Shown piece by piece: positions 16,327 through 25,683 of a DNA stretch of 64,000 nt. The stretch is taken from the NCBI RefSeq assembly GCF_000757725.1, contig NZ_JJMU01000022.1, positions 1 through 64,000 of the forward strand, read 5' to 3'. Source of the DNA: Sphingobacterium deserti (GTDB lineage: Bacteria > Bacteroidota > Bacteroidia > Sphingobacteriales > Sphingobacteriaceae). The notes beneath the pieces were generated by a model that worked only from the letters and a program-made list of their open reading frames with translations, did not search any database and was not told the DNA's origin. Within the stretch, counting starts at the first letter, position 1; each line of letters begins with the position of its first letter. The position numbers were made by a program, and so were the translations under genes.

Positions 16327-18144
16327 ATGAAAAAACGGAGCATCACGCTTATAATTTGGTTAATGTCTATCGCTCTACTTGGGGTAATGGCTATGCAATA
16401 TTATTTTGTGCGTGAGTCTTACAAACAGAAGTCACAACTCTTTGATGAGGCGGTGACTGCCTCCCTTCTCACCGTTGCGAGTAAAATTGAAAAACGTGAG
16501 GTGTATGATTTTGTAAAGGAGCAGCAAAAGATTGATCGCGAAAAATACAGGAAAGAGCAGGCTAAGCAGAAAACGCTCGCCAAACAGTTAGCACTCCAAA
16601 AACGTATCGAAGAACTTCGCATACAGCAGTATGAACTAGAACAAAAGTTTAAGGATGAAGAAGACCTGTTACGATCCCGCTATCCACTTATTGCATACAT
16701 TGAAAACTCGTTTTATGAAACATACATCAAAAGGACACGCTATAATGATTTTGTAACCATACGCATTCTTCCAGGAGAAATTGACCGCGACATACAAAAC
16801 AACGTTGTTGAAGTGTATGCGACAAAAAAAATACCCATGATTCCTGCGAAGGACGATAGCACGCGGTATCTTGCTTTCTTAAATTCATATAATGATATTA
16901 ACTGGGTTGTTCGTGTACTACCACCGAGAGCGGATCTAAAGATTTCTTTTCGGATCCATGCGCTAGAACAGGAATTGGCGCTTAACACCGCGCAAACATT
17001 AATCGATAGTGTAGCTGTGATGGGTGGGAAAAACAAAGAATTGGTAACCAGTGTAGCTGCGGCGGAAGAACTTTCAAAGCGCCCTTTTCGAGACCGCGTG
17101 AACTTTACCTACCTAAAGAATGAAATGGAGAATGAACTCAGCAAGCGAGATATCCATGCGCCCTTTAATTTGGAGGTAAGGGACGATCGGAGCTTGTTGG
17201 TATACGAAACCTGGCGTGAAAAGGAAGGCGCAAAAAACGCCGCAAGAGCTAATTACAGCACGCGTCTTTTTGAAAATGATTTAGGAAGATCGCCGGGGCG
17301 TGTAACAGTTTATTTCCCTGACAAGCCTTCTATAATACGGGACAACATCAGCTATCTTCTACTGCCCATGATAGCGCTACTGGCCCTGTTGATTGGAGCA
17401 TTCGCCTATACGCTAAGCATTATTTTCAAGCAAAAGAAAATTTCGGCGATGAAGACGGATTTTATGAATAATATGACGCACGAGTTTAAAACGCCAGTTG
17501 CGACCATAATGATTGCCAGTGAATCGTTACGAGACCCCGAAATATCATCGGACGAACGCCGCGTGAATCGTTTGGCTAATATTATTTATGATGAAAATGT
17601 GCGCTTAGGGAATCATATTGAGCGCGTTCTTAATATCGCACGCTTGGAAAAAGAAAATCTAAAAATCGAAAAAGTTAATGTACATATAAACGAGGTGGTA
17701 TCTGGCGTTTTAGATAGTATGGCTTTACAGCTCCAAAAAGCAAACGGAACGTTAACAACCGATATGGCCGCAGTTAACGATTTAGTTACAGGCGATGAAT
17801 TGCATCTCTCAAACGTATTCTTTAACTTAGTTGACAATGCCATCAAATACAGCAGAGAAACTCCGGACATAACGGTAAAAACTTTTAATTCCAAAAACAA
17901 CATTGTTATAACCATTGCCGACAAAGGAATGGGAATGACAAAGGATCAAAAAGAAAAGATATTCGACCAATTCTATCGTATCCCAACAGGGAATGTGCAC
18001 AATGTGAAGGGATTTGGTCTTGGCTTAAGTTATGTTAATGACATTGTAAAACGACTTAATGGCAAAATTCAGGTGAAGAGCGAAAAAGACAAGGGCACAA
18101 TCTTTGAGCTATCCTTTCCTTTGAAAGGGACTACGCTGAATTAG
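16327..18144 (+). CDS. Membrane sensor histidine kinase
   Basis: A 605-residue two-component kinase. A transmembrane helix at about 6-27 is followed by a large periplasmic sensor (28-340) that begins with a long charged coiled coil (about 55-112, rich in Lys/Glu/Gln). A second transmembrane helix lies at about 343-366. The cytoplasmic part has the HisKA H-box NNMTHEFKTPVAT (phospho-acceptor His385) and an ATPase domain with N-box NLVDNAIKYS, G1 box DKGMGM and G2 box GFGLGLSYV. It should phosphorylate the response regulator encoded 19 bases downstream. The signal is unknown. Confidence 0.92.
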   Translation: MKKRSITLIIWLMSIALLGVMAMQYYFVRESYKQKSQLFDEAVTASLLTVASKIEKREVYDFVKEQQKIDREKYRKEQAKQKTLAKQLALQKRIEELRIQQYELEQKFKDEEDLLRSRYPLIAYIENSFYETYIKRTRYNDFVTIRILPGEIDRDIQNNVVEVYATKKIPMIPAKDDSTRYLAFLNSYNDINWVVRVLPPRADLKISFRIHALEQELALNTAQTLIDSVAVMGGKNKELVTSVAAAEELSKRPFRDRVNFTYLKNEMENELSKRDIHAPFNLEVRDDRSLLVYETWREKEGAKNAARANYSTRLFENDLGRSPGRVTVYFPDKPSIIRDNISYLLLPMIALLALLIGAFAYTLSIIFKQKKISAMKTDFMNNMTHEFKTPVATIMIASESLRDPEISSDERRVNRLANIIYDENVRLGNHIERVLNIARLEKENLKIEKVNVHINEVVSGVLDSMALQLQKANGTLTTDMAAVNDLVTGDELHLSNVFFNLVDNAIKYSRETPDITVKTFNSKNNIVITIADKGMGMTKDQKEKIFDQFYRIPTGNVHNVKGFGLGLSYVNDIVKRLNGKIQVKSEKDKGTIFELSFPLKGTTLN

Positions 18145-18163
18145 GCTTAAATTGAACATTTAT

Positions 18164-18850
18164 ATGCAAAAAATATTATTAGCGGAAGACGATCCAAACC
18201 TTGGTGAACTTCTTAAAGATTATTTGGAACTTAAAGGAAAATTCGATGTTACGTTATGCCAAGATGGCGACGAGGCACTCGCTGCTTTCCGCAAAGAAAC
18301 TTTTGAGCTGTGCATTTTTGATGTGATGATGCCAAAGAAGGACGGATTTTCTCTAGGCAAAGACGTCCGGAAAATGGACAAAAAAGTTCCTATCATTTAT
18401 GCAACAGCAAAAGGAATGATGGAAGATAAAACACAAGCCTTTGAGCTTGGCGGTGACGATTATATCACCAAACCTTTCCGCGTTGAAGAATTGCTGCTCC
18501 GTATAAATGCTTTGCTAAAGAGAGTTTCAAAAGACAAAGAAGAGGAAGTGGCCGATAAATTTGAGATTGGCGAATACTATTTCGATTACACCAGCCAAAT
18601 CGTTTCCTATAAAGGGCAGCAACAGAAGCTATCAACCAAAGAGGCGGAGCTATTGCGCCTGCTGTGTCTGAATAAGAACGATGTACTGACTCGCGAAGAA
18701 GCGTTGGTAAAAATCTGGCACGATGATAACTATTTTACGGGAAGAAGTATGGACGTTTTCTTAAGTAAGCTTCGCAAATACCTTAAAGAAGATCCTAATG
18801 TGGAAATTGTCAATGTACATGGAAAGGGTTATAAGCTTTTGGTAAGCTAA
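18164..18850 (+). CDS. OmpR-family response regulator
   Basis: A 228-residue two-domain regulator. The receiver domain carries the acidic pocket LAEDDPN, phospho-acceptor Asp53 in CIFDVMMPKKDGF, Thr in IIYATAKG and Lys in YITKPFR. A C-terminal winged-helix DNA-binding domain (about 130-228) contains LSTKEAELLRLLCLNKNDV and RSMDVFLSKLRKYLK. I start at the ATG at 18164; an in-frame TTG at 18152 would add four residues before the family's usual N-terminus. Paired with the upstream kinase. The convergent efflux operon is a possible but unproven target. Confidence 0.92.
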   Translation: MQKILLAEDDPNLGELLKDYLELKGKFDVTLCQDGDEALAAFRKETFELCIFDVMMPKKDGFSLGKDVRKMDKKVPIIYATAKGMMEDKTQAFELGGDDYITKPFRVEELLLRINALLKRVSKDKEEEVADKFEIGEYYFDYTSQIVSYKGQQQKLSTKEAELLRLLCLNKNDVLTREEALVKIWHDDNYFTGRSMDVFLSKLRKYLKEDPNVEIVNVHGKGYKLLVS

Positions 18851-18916
18851 CAGAACAGTCCAAAATGAGAAATAGGAACTATTGAGATCCCTATTTATAA
18901 AAAATAAACGAAAGAT

Positions 18917-18945
18917 GGGCGCGGCAAAAAACCGCGCTCATTTTT
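18917..18945. terminator. Bidirectional terminator between response regulator and efflux genes
   Basis: GC-rich 8-bp stem (18917-18924 with 18932-18939) with an A6 loop, followed by T5 on the plus strand. On the minus strand it follows the efflux gene stop and leads into a T-rich region. Confidence 0.85.
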
Positions 18946-18956
18946 GTTATTATGAC

Positions 18957-21900
18957 TTATCGCCAACCGCCTCCGAGTGCTTTATAAATCACGATCTCGT
19001 TCAAGAGTTCTTCCTTTTGGATTTCAACTTGATCAATCTCTGCAACGATCGCGTCTTTCTGTGCCGTAATAATATCCAGGTACGAAACCCTGCCCGCTAT
19101 AAATAGCTCATTCGCGGCATCCACCGCTCCGCGTAACGCAAGAACCTGATCCTCGATATGTTGCTCTCTATTTTGGATAAACTCCTGTGTATTCACCGCA
19201 TTAGAAACTTCATTATACGCTTGCAAAACGCGCTTTTCATATTCCAAGAAACTTAGTCCGTAAGTCGCTTTGTAGGTCTCATACTGGCTTTTCAACTGCC
19301 GTTGATTGAACAGAGGCGCCGTCAATCCGCCAAGTAAGCCATAGGTTAACGACTTATCGAAATCAACCAATTTACTGAAACTAAATGTTTGCAAGCCCAT
19401 ATAAGGCGACAAAACTAGCGTAGGCAAAAACGAAGCTTTGGAAGCTTTGACATCTTGCTCGGCGCTCAACAATAGAAAAGATGCCTCCCTAATATCTGGC
19501 CGTGAGGCCAACATCTGAAACGGGGTACCAACATCCAGCTTCTCAAACAATCGCTTATTCGCAAAGCCATCCGCTGAACGCTCAACAGGCTGATTATAGC
19601 GGCCTACCAAATAGTTGATATGATTTTCTAATATCGCAATCTCCTGCTTTACCTTCTCTCTTTCTGCTTTTGCGCCAGCCACAATCGCGGTAAATTGACG
19701 AACACCTAACTCCGATGTTCTTCCAGCTTCTTTTTGCAAAACAGAGATCTCCAACGCGCGCTCATTCAGCTCGATGTTATTATCAAACACCTTAATTTTG
19801 GCATCTAAACTTAACAAGTCGTAATAAGCCGATGCAACGTTGGTCACCAGCTCGGTTTCAATGAGCCTTCTTGCTTCATTTTCTGCCAATAATGAGTTGA
19901 ATGCAGAATTTTTCTGGCTCTTTAGTTTCCCCCAGAGATCCAGCTCCCAAGACGCTCGCACGCCAATGAAATAATCTGGAACTGCTGGCTCGGGGATTTT
20001 CTCATCATCCCGCAGGTTTTCCGAAAAATTGGAATCGTAGTTACCAATACCTGCTTCAGTGTAAAATCCATACTTCCGTAAGCCAGCCTCTGCGGCAAGA
20101 TCTAAGCTGGGCAGAAGTGCTGCCTTTCGCTGCTTGAAACTGGCTTGCGCAATCTCTATCCGCTTAATCGCTTGCTGCAAATCATAGTTGTAAATCAATG
20201 CTGAATCGATAAGCATTTTCAAGTTTACATCAGAAAACACCGCCTCCCAAGGCTGATGCGCAACCGTAGCACTATCCATATCTGCAGCCAGACTATCATG
20301 GGAAAAGCCTTTCGGCAGCGATTGTGCCTGCGGCTTATCCAATTGTTTGGGAACATTACAGGATACGAAGAAGCCCAAGAGAAGTAAAATAGTGGCAACC
20401 GCTGGAATATTTTTCTTTTTCTTCTTCTCTCTAGAAACAAGGACAAATAATCCCGGAATAATAATTACACCTAACAGGGTACCGATGATCATCCCGCCAA
20501 CAGAAGCGGTACCGATTGTACGGTTACCGATGGCGCCAGCACCCGAAGCAAGCATCAGCGGAATCAGACCTGCAATAAAGGCAAATGACGTCATCAGGAT
20601 TGGGCGAAGCCTAGCATACGCGCCCTCAATGGATGCTTGAACTATTCCCATCCCTTGCTTTTGCTTCAATACAGCATATTCTACAATAAGTATCGCATTT
20701 TTACCTAACAGACCAATTAACATGACTAAAGCTACTTGCGCATAAATATTGTTTTCCAAACCAAAAAGCTTCAAGAATAAGAAAGATCCAAAGACCCCAG
20801 CCGGCAAACATAGAATGACGGGTAGTGGCAATAGGAAACTTTCATATTGGGCAGAAAGCAACAGATAGACAAAAACCAGACAAAGCGCGAAGATATAGAC
20901 GGCTTGGTCGCCAGAAATTACCTGCTCACGTGTCATCCCTGACCATTCTATTGAATAGCCTTGAGGAAGGTTTTCTGCGATGCTAAGAACCGTTTCAATA
21001 GCTTGCCCCGTACTAAATCCGGGTGCAGGTTGCCCCGTGATCATGGCCGATGTAAACATATTGTATCGTGTGATTTGTTCTGGTCCATAAATTCTTTTCA
21101 TCGTAATGAAGGAAGAATACGGAACCATTTCGCCATCCGCGGTCTTCAGATACAATTTGAGGACGTCCTCTGGTGTCTGCCGGTAGTTAGGATCAGCCTG
21201 TACCATGACCTTGTACATCTGGCCGAAGCGTATGAAATTAGTGGCATAAAAACTACCCATCAGGGTTTGCAATGTATTCATCGCATTTTCCACGGAGATT
21301 CCTTTTTTTGCCGCCAAGTCATAGTCTATATTTAACATGTATTGCGGAAATGATACGTCAAACCCGGACGAAGCACTCTCTATCGCATCCGACGCAGCCA
21401 GATCTGACAAAAACTTATCCAATACTTCCGCTGTCTTTCCCAGATCTTCATTTCCACTTCGGTCCAATAACCGCAATTCAAATCCAGAAGCATTACCAAA
21501 CCCAGGAACGGTAGGCGGTGGAAAAAATTCAATTTCAGCATCGGCAATGTGTGCCGTTTTGAGCCGAAGCTCGTTGATCATATCATCGACTGTTTGGGTA
21601 CGCTGATCCCAAGCTTTTAGATTGATCATTCCCATTCCGTAAGACGCTCCGGAAACCTCCGTCAGGATACTGTACCCCGCTAAAGTGGACACGGTCTCCA
21701 CAGCTTCCAAATTTCTTGCAATGACATCGACCTCGTCCAGTGCTTTCTCCGTCCTATCAACAGTAGCGCCTGGCGGCGTCGTCACGCTAACGTAAATCAT
21801 ACCCTGATCTTCCGTAGGGATAAAGCCGGATGGCAAAACGCTGCTGGCACCCCAAGTCGCAATAAAAAAAGTGGCCAATAGACCTATCGTTATTACTCGC

Positions 21901-23519
21901 CTGCCGACAATCTTTGCTAAAAGGCTACGGTATCGTCCAGCGGTTTTATCATAGGCGGCGTTGAATCGTCTAAAAAATCGTGACAATAAGCTGTTTGACT
22001 CTTTTTTATCGTGTGGAGAACGAAGAATTATGGCACATAAAGCCGGCGTTAACGTTAATGCATTGATTCCAGAAATGACGATAGCCGATGCCAACGTTAA
22101 GGAGAATTGTCGATAAAATATCCCAACCGGGCCTGATAAAAAGGCTACGGGCACAAATACGGCGGACATGACCAACGTAATAGCAATAACTGCTGCGCCC
22201 ACTTCTTTAATCGCTGCTAAGGTTGCTTCCATCGGTTGGAGATGCTCTTCTTCCATTTTTGCATATACTGCTTCCACAACCACAATTCCATTATCCACCA
22301 CGATCCCGATGGCCAAAACCAGTGCAAACAATGTCAACAGATTTATGGAGAAACCCATCATCATCATGAAAAATAATGCGCCAATCAAACTGACTGGAAC
22401 GGCAAGAATGGGAATAATTGTTGCGCGAAAATCTTGCAGGAATATAAAAACAACGAGGAATACCAAGATAAATGCTTCGATCAAGGTTTTCACAACACTT
22501 GAAATTGAAGCATCCAAAAAACGGGATACATCATAGCCCATCGTATATGTCATGCCTGACGGGAAGTTTGTTGTCTTCAACTCTTCCATACGATCCTTCA
22601 CACGCTGGATAACATCCTGCGCATTGGATCCGGGCAACTGTTTCACCATGATGGAGGCAGACGGACGTCCATCTGTTTTTGACACCATCTCGTAATCTAA
22701 TGACCCAAACTCTACATCGGCAATATCCCGCACGCGAATGATGGATCCATCTGTATTTGCACGGATAGCGATATTAGCATACTCCTCCGGCTCGGAAAAT
22801 TTGCCGGGATAACGGAGTACATACTGCTGCATGTTCGTGGTCTTATCTGAACTAATACCCGTCTGTCCTGGAGCGGCCTCTATATTTTGGCGACGCAAAG
22901 ATGCAATCACCTCGTCGGTAGAAATTTGATAGGCTGCCAAGCGATCTGGCTTTAGCCAAACGCGCATGGCATAGTCGCGCATCCCCATGATTTGGGCAAA
23001 ACCCACACCTTCAATACGTTTCAGCTCCTTTAAAATATTGATGTCCGTGAAGTTGTAAATGAAGCGTTCGTCGGCCGTCTCATCTGACGTATAAATATTC
23101 AGATACATCAGCATACTATTTACTTCCTTTTCGGTGGTCACACCCGCTCGAATAACTTCCTCAGGAAGTTCATCCAACACGGTGGTCACCCTATTCTGCA
23201 CGTTCACCGCCGCAATATCGGGATCTACCCCTACTTGGAAAGCAACCTGAATCAGTGTTGTACCATTATTTGTTGTTACGGTGTTCATGGAGGTCATCCC
23301 CGCAACACCATTAATCGCCTTCTCAAGCGGAATGGCGACCGCGTTTGTACTTACGTCGGCATTGGCTCCTGTATAATTTGCTGTGACAACGACAGAGGGT
23401 GGAACAATATCGGGAAACTGGGTAATAGGTAAACTAAACAACGCCAGTAAGCCCAGCAAAGTAATAAATATGGATATAACCAGTGATAATACTGGTCTTC
23501 TTATATATGTTTCGAACAT
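18957..23519 (-). CDS. RND efflux pump fused to an outer-membrane channel (AcrB-TolC type fusion)
   Basis: A single 1520-codon frame. Residues 1 to about 1030 are a full HAE1-type RND permease (FETYIRRPVLSLVISIFIT; PGSNAQDV; FFMMMMGFSINLLTLFALV; proton-relay Asp pair in IGIVVDNGIVVVE; YFFMRPILMTSFAF-like end). After a Lys-rich cytoplasmic tail (REKKKKK) comes a hydrophobic stretch ending in a lipobox FFVSC (Cys1054). From about 1070 to 1520 it is a NodT/OprM-type outer-membrane factor (WEAVFSDVNLKMLIDSALIYN; SWELDLWGKL; ASRPDIREAS). The pump and channel are normally separate genes. Either the fusion is real and may be cut at the lipobox, or an A-rich frameshift at about 20413-20440 joins two genes. 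The adaptor gene lies 29 bases upstream. Confidence 0.88.
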   Translation of the reverse strand: MFETYIRRPVLSLVISIFITLLGLLALFSLPITQFPDIVPPSVVVTANYTGANADVSTNAVAIPLEKAINGVAGMTSMNTVTTNNGTTLIQVAFQVGVDPDIAAVNVQNRVTTVLDELPEEVIRAGVTTEKEVNSMLMYLNIYTSDETADERFIYNFTDINILKELKRIEGVGFAQIMGMRDYAMRVWLKPDRLAAYQISTDEVIASLRRQNIEAAPGQTGISSDKTTNMQQYVLRYPGKFSEPEEYANIAIRANTDGSIIRVRDIADVEFGSLDYEMVSKTDGRPSASIMVKQLPGSNAQDVIQRVKDRMEELKTTNFPSGMTYTMGYDVSRFLDASISSVVKTLIEAFILVFLVVFIFLQDFRATIIPILAVPVSLIGALFFMMMMGFSINLLTLFALVLAIGIVVDNGIVVVEAVYAKMEEEHLQPMEATLAAIKEVGAAVIAITLVMSAVFVPVAFLSGPVGIFYRQFSLTLASAIVISGINALTLTPALCAIILRSPHDKKESNSLLSRFFRRFNAAYDKTAGRYRSLLAKIVGRRVITIGLLATFFIATWGASSVLPSGFIPTEDQGMIYVSVTTPPGATVDRTEKALDEVDVIARNLEAVETVSTLAGYSILTEVSGASYGMGMINLKAWDQRTQTVDDMINELRLKTAHIADAEIEFFPPPTVPGFGNASGFELRLLDRSGNEDLGKTAEVLDKFLSDLAASDAIESASSGFDVSFPQYMLNIDYDLAAKKGISVENAMNTLQTLMGSFYATNFIRFGQMYKVMVQADPNYRQTPEDVLKLYLKTADGEMVPYSSFITMKRIYGPEQITRYNMFTSAMITGQPAPGFSTGQAIETVLSIAENLPQGYSIEWSGMTREQVISGDQAVYIFALCLVFVYLLLSAQYESFLLPLPVILCLPAGVFGSFLFLKLFGLENNIYAQVALVMLIGLLGKNAILIVEYAVLKQKQGMGIVQASIEGAYARLRPILMTSFAFIAGLIPLMLASGAGAIGNRTIGTASVGGMIIGTLLGVIIIPGLFVLVSREKKKKKNIPAVATILLLLGFFVSCNVPKQLDKPQAQSLPKGFSHDSLAADMDSATVAHQPWEAVFSDVNLKMLIDSALIYNYDLQQAIKRIEIAQASFKQRKAALLPSLDLAAEAGLRKYGFYTEAGIGNYDSNFSENLRDDEKIPEPAVPDYFIGVRASWELDLWGKLKSQKNSAFNSLLAENEARRLIETELVTNVASAYYDLLSLDAKIKVFDNNIELNERALEISVLQKEAGRTSELGVRQFTAIVAGAKAEREKVKQEIAILENHINYLVGRYNQPVERSADGFANKRLFEKLDVGTPFQMLASRPDIREASFLLLSAEQDVKASKASFLPTLVLSPYMGLQTFSFSKLVDFDKSLTYGLLGGLTAPLFNQRQLKSQYETYKATYGLSFLEYEKRVLQAYNEVSNAVNTQEFIQNREQHIEDQVLALRGAVDAANELFIAGRVSYLDIITAQKDAIVAEIDQVEIQKEELLNEIVIYKALGGGWR

Positions 23520-23548
23520 AGACTAAAACTCGTAAAATGTGTAACCTT

Positions 23549-24652
23549 CTATTTCTGTGCTATAGGCTTTATTTTCATACCATCGCGAAGACCTTGCACG
23601 CCTTCATAAACGATACGGTCATTTTTATCAAGACCGTCCGCAACGATATAATAATGTCCTACGCGCTGGCCGGCAATAAATGGTTTCATTTTTACTGTTT
23701 GATCGTCCGTCACAACGTATACATATGCTTTATCCTGAATCTCGAAAACCGACTTCTGATGAACGAACTGGGTAAGCCCCGTGGAAATCGGCACCCCAAT
23801 TTTACCGGAAGCGCCATGTTTAAGCAGCCCCGCTTCGTTTGGAAATTTCGCCCGCAACGAAATTGACCCTGTTGTCGGCTCAAATTCGTTATCCACCAAA
23901 CGCGCCTCGCCCGTATGCGGATATTCTTGCCCATTGGCTAAAGCTAGCTTTACCTTACGTTTAAATGTATTACTGCTAAATGTTGAGTCGGTAGCGAGTG
24001 CAAGGTATTCAGCTTCAGAAATATCGAAATAAACATTTAAATCACTGACGTCAGATAGGCTTGTTATCAGCGCACCTTCTTCTAACAACGATCCGGCCTT
24101 AAGCAAAATCCGATTAATCCGGCCGCTAAATGGAGCTCTAATCAGCGTCCGCGCCAGTCGAGTCCCCGTTTGGTTAACTACGGCTCTTGCCTGCTCCACT
24201 TTGGATTGTGCCGCTTTGTATTGCACAGCGATAAGCTCCTGCTCCGTTGTCGAGACGATATCTTTTTCGACGAGCTTCTTCGTGCGTTCTTTTTCTAATT
24301 CCACCTTCTTCGCTTCAGCGATTGCTGTATTTAAAGCAGCTTGTGCCTTTGCATGATCAGCTTTATACTCTTCATCATTCATCCGGAATAGCACCTGCCC
24401 AGCTTTAACCATCCGGCCTTCATCGACATAAATTTCTTCCAAAAAGCCGCTTAATCGAGATCGAACCTCCACATTGCGGGCGGCCTGTATATCGGCTATA
24501 TAATATTGATAGATAGTGGTATCCATGGATATCAAACCACCTACGGGTACTTCGCGTAAAGACGTAGATTTATTTTCAGCACTTTTTCCATTGCAACCGG
24601 CTAATAGCCAAAACATCCCCACCACAGGGAAAAACAAGAAATATTTATTCAT
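23549..24652 (-). CDS. RND efflux periplasmic adaptor (membrane fusion) lipoprotein
   Basis: A 367-residue HlyD/AcrA-family adaptor that links the inner-membrane RND pump to the outer-membrane channel. The N-terminal lipobox WLLAGCNG gives a lipid anchor at Cys20. The lipoyl-like half motifs are SGFLEEIYVDEGRMVKAGQVLF and LIRAPFSGRINRILLKAGSLLEEG, flanking an alpha-helical hairpin (about 105-165, rich in Ala/Glu/Lys). The beta-barrel and membrane-proximal domains follow. With the fused pump-channel gene downstream it makes a complete tripartite exporter from two genes. Substrates are unknown; drugs or dyes are typical. Confidence 0.93.
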   Translation of the reverse strand: MNKYFLFFPVVGMFWLLAGCNGKSAENKSTSLREVPVGGLISMDTTIYQYYIADIQAARNVEVRSRLSGFLEEIYVDEGRMVKAGQVLFRMNDEEYKADHAKAQAALNTAIAEAKKVELEKERTKKLVEKDIVSTTEQELIAVQYKAAQSKVEQARAVVNQTGTRLARTLIRAPFSGRINRILLKAGSLLEEGALITSLSDVSDLNVYFDISEAEYLALATDSTFSSNTFKRKVKLALANGQEYPHTGEARLVDNEFEPTTGSISLRAKFPNEAGLLKHGASGKIGVPISTGLTQFVHQKSVFEIQDKAYVYVVTDDQTVKMKPFIAGQRVGHYYIVADGLDKNDRIVYEGVQGLRDGMKIKPIAQK

Positions 24653-24731
24653 TTACTTTTTTTGTTAAAACATGTAATCACACAGGGCATCAAACCCAAA
24701 AAATTCAAACCCAGCTTTCTACGCTGACGTT

Positions 24732-24739
24732 CAAAGCTA
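24732..24739 (-). promoter_or_regulatory. Possible -7 element of the efflux operon
   Basis: TAGCTTTG on the minus strand matches TAnnTTTG, leaving a leader of about 75 bases before the adaptor ATG. No clear TTG 20 bases upstream. Confidence 0.35.
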
Positions 24740-24776
24740 AACCTAGAATTAGGAAACTATTCGGAATAGCACGTGA

Positions 24777-25148
24777 TTAGAATGGTTTTAACCGATACAG
24801 GAAGGCATAATAACCGGGAATTATTTGACGCTTTTTCGCATCATATACAGGATGTTTCTGATCTTGGGTAGGCGGCCTGAACAAAAACAGGGTACCCAAA
24901 ATAAGTACAAATATAGGGAGGATATAATCTGAATAAGGAATAGCACGATATTCTTCGTACCTGATTTCTACGTCATCCGTCTCTTTATCGACAGGCAGGT
25001 CTAGGACGTCATCTAACACGAATTCCAAAAGTGATTCACCGTTTAAAAGATAATCATCTTCAATTTCGGGAATATTTGCGCTGGCTTCATATCCGAGGAT
25101 ATTTAAATAGCTCAACAAAACCAAATAATGAATCAATTTGTGTAACAT
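24777..25148 (-). CDS. Small membrane protein of unknown function
   Basis: A 123-residue protein with an N-terminal hydrophobic helix (MLHKLIHYLVLLSYLNILG), an acidic middle section rich in Asp/Glu (about residues 25-68) and a second transmembrane helix (YILPIFVLILGTLFLFRPP) followed by a basic tail. The acidic part is probably periplasmic. I recognise no characterised family. The frame continues to a TTG at 25157, but the ATG at 25148 is the likelier start. It is upstream of the efflux operon in the same orientation, though a shared function is not shown. Confidence 0.6.
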   Translation of the reverse strand: MLHKLIHYLVLLSYLNILGYEASANIPEIEDDYLLNGESLLEFVLDDVLDLPVDKETDDVEIRYEEYRAIPYSDYILPIFVLILGTLFLFRPPTQDQKHPVYDAKKRQIIPGYYAFLYRLKPF

Positions 25149-25228
25149 GCTTGACAAAGCTAATAAGCCTGTCGCAAGCTAGCAACGTCTATTTGTAAAA
25201 AACCTGTTAAAAGGAGACTGGATGAGTC

Positions 25229-25280
25229 AAAAAAATGTTACATCGTGGTTGTCCGGTCTAGATAATCCTGACAACCACGA
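25229..25280 (-). terminator. Long hairpin after the small lipoprotein gene
   Basis: Perfect 11-bp inverted repeat (25243-25253 with 25270-25280, loop of 16). On the minus strand a run of seven T follows seven bases after the stem (25235-25229). It lies about 90 bases past the small lipoprotein stop and is probably its terminator. Confidence 0.55.
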
Positions 25281-25367
25281 CTTATGCTGACTTTTGCTTT
25301 GGTGGGAGATTCGAAACATAACGTTTCAACAGTGGGCTAGTAGTGCTGCTGTTTGAATTAGTTGTTA

Positions 25368-25544
25368 TTAGCGTTTTCCGCCGCCGGCAACTTTCGCTAT
25401 GATCCAAATAATAACCGCGATGACCACGACCACTAGGATAACCCCAGACCAAACTCCTGCTTTAAAAATGTCGCCTATAAGTTGACAACTTGTTAACATC
25501 GTGATTGCAAAAGCAAACACCGTAAAATAAGAGAATCTTTTCAT
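25368..25544 (-). CDS. Small lipoprotein with one transmembrane helix
   Basis: A 58-residue peptide: a lipoprotein signal with lipobox MLTSCQ, a short linker (LIGDIFKAGVWSG) and a very hydrophobic helix (VILVVVVIAVIIWIIAKVAGG) with a basic end. Short proteins of this exact layout are common in Bacteroidota and are sometimes misnamed phosphatidate cytidylyltransferase, an enzyme they are far too small to be. Function unknown. The start at 25544 was chosen because it begins the signal peptide; the longer open frame runs into the metE terminator. Confidence 0.7.
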   Translation of the reverse strand: MKRFSYFTVFAFAITMLTSCQLIGDIFKAGVWSGVILVVVVIAVIIWIIAKVAGGGKR

Positions 25545-25614
25545 CGTAATTTTTTTATAAAGAACAACGGCAAAGGCAAAATGTTGCACAGAAAGCGTTA
25601 TTTGTATCGAATAT

Positions 25615-25655
25615 AAAAAAAAAGAACAGCCTGAAAGGTAAAACTTCAGGCTGTT
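25615..25655 (-). terminator. Intrinsic terminator after metE
   Basis: Perfect 11-bp stem (25625-25635 with 25645-25655, loop of 9) 28 bases past the metE stop, followed on the minus strand by a run of T (25623-25615). Confidence 0.93.
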
Positions 25656-25683
25656 GCTCATTTTATAAATACTAATTCCGATG

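Noticed and set aside
18152-18163. TTG start for the response regulator
   Set aside because: Would add four residues before the conserved MQKILLAEDD start; the ATG at 18164 is preferred.
25222-25290. 22-codon plus-strand ORF with an AGGAG-like site, spanning an 11-bp hairpin
   Set aside because: Looked like a leader peptide, but no plus-strand gene follows, and the hairpin is better explained as a minus-strand terminator of the small lipoprotein gene.
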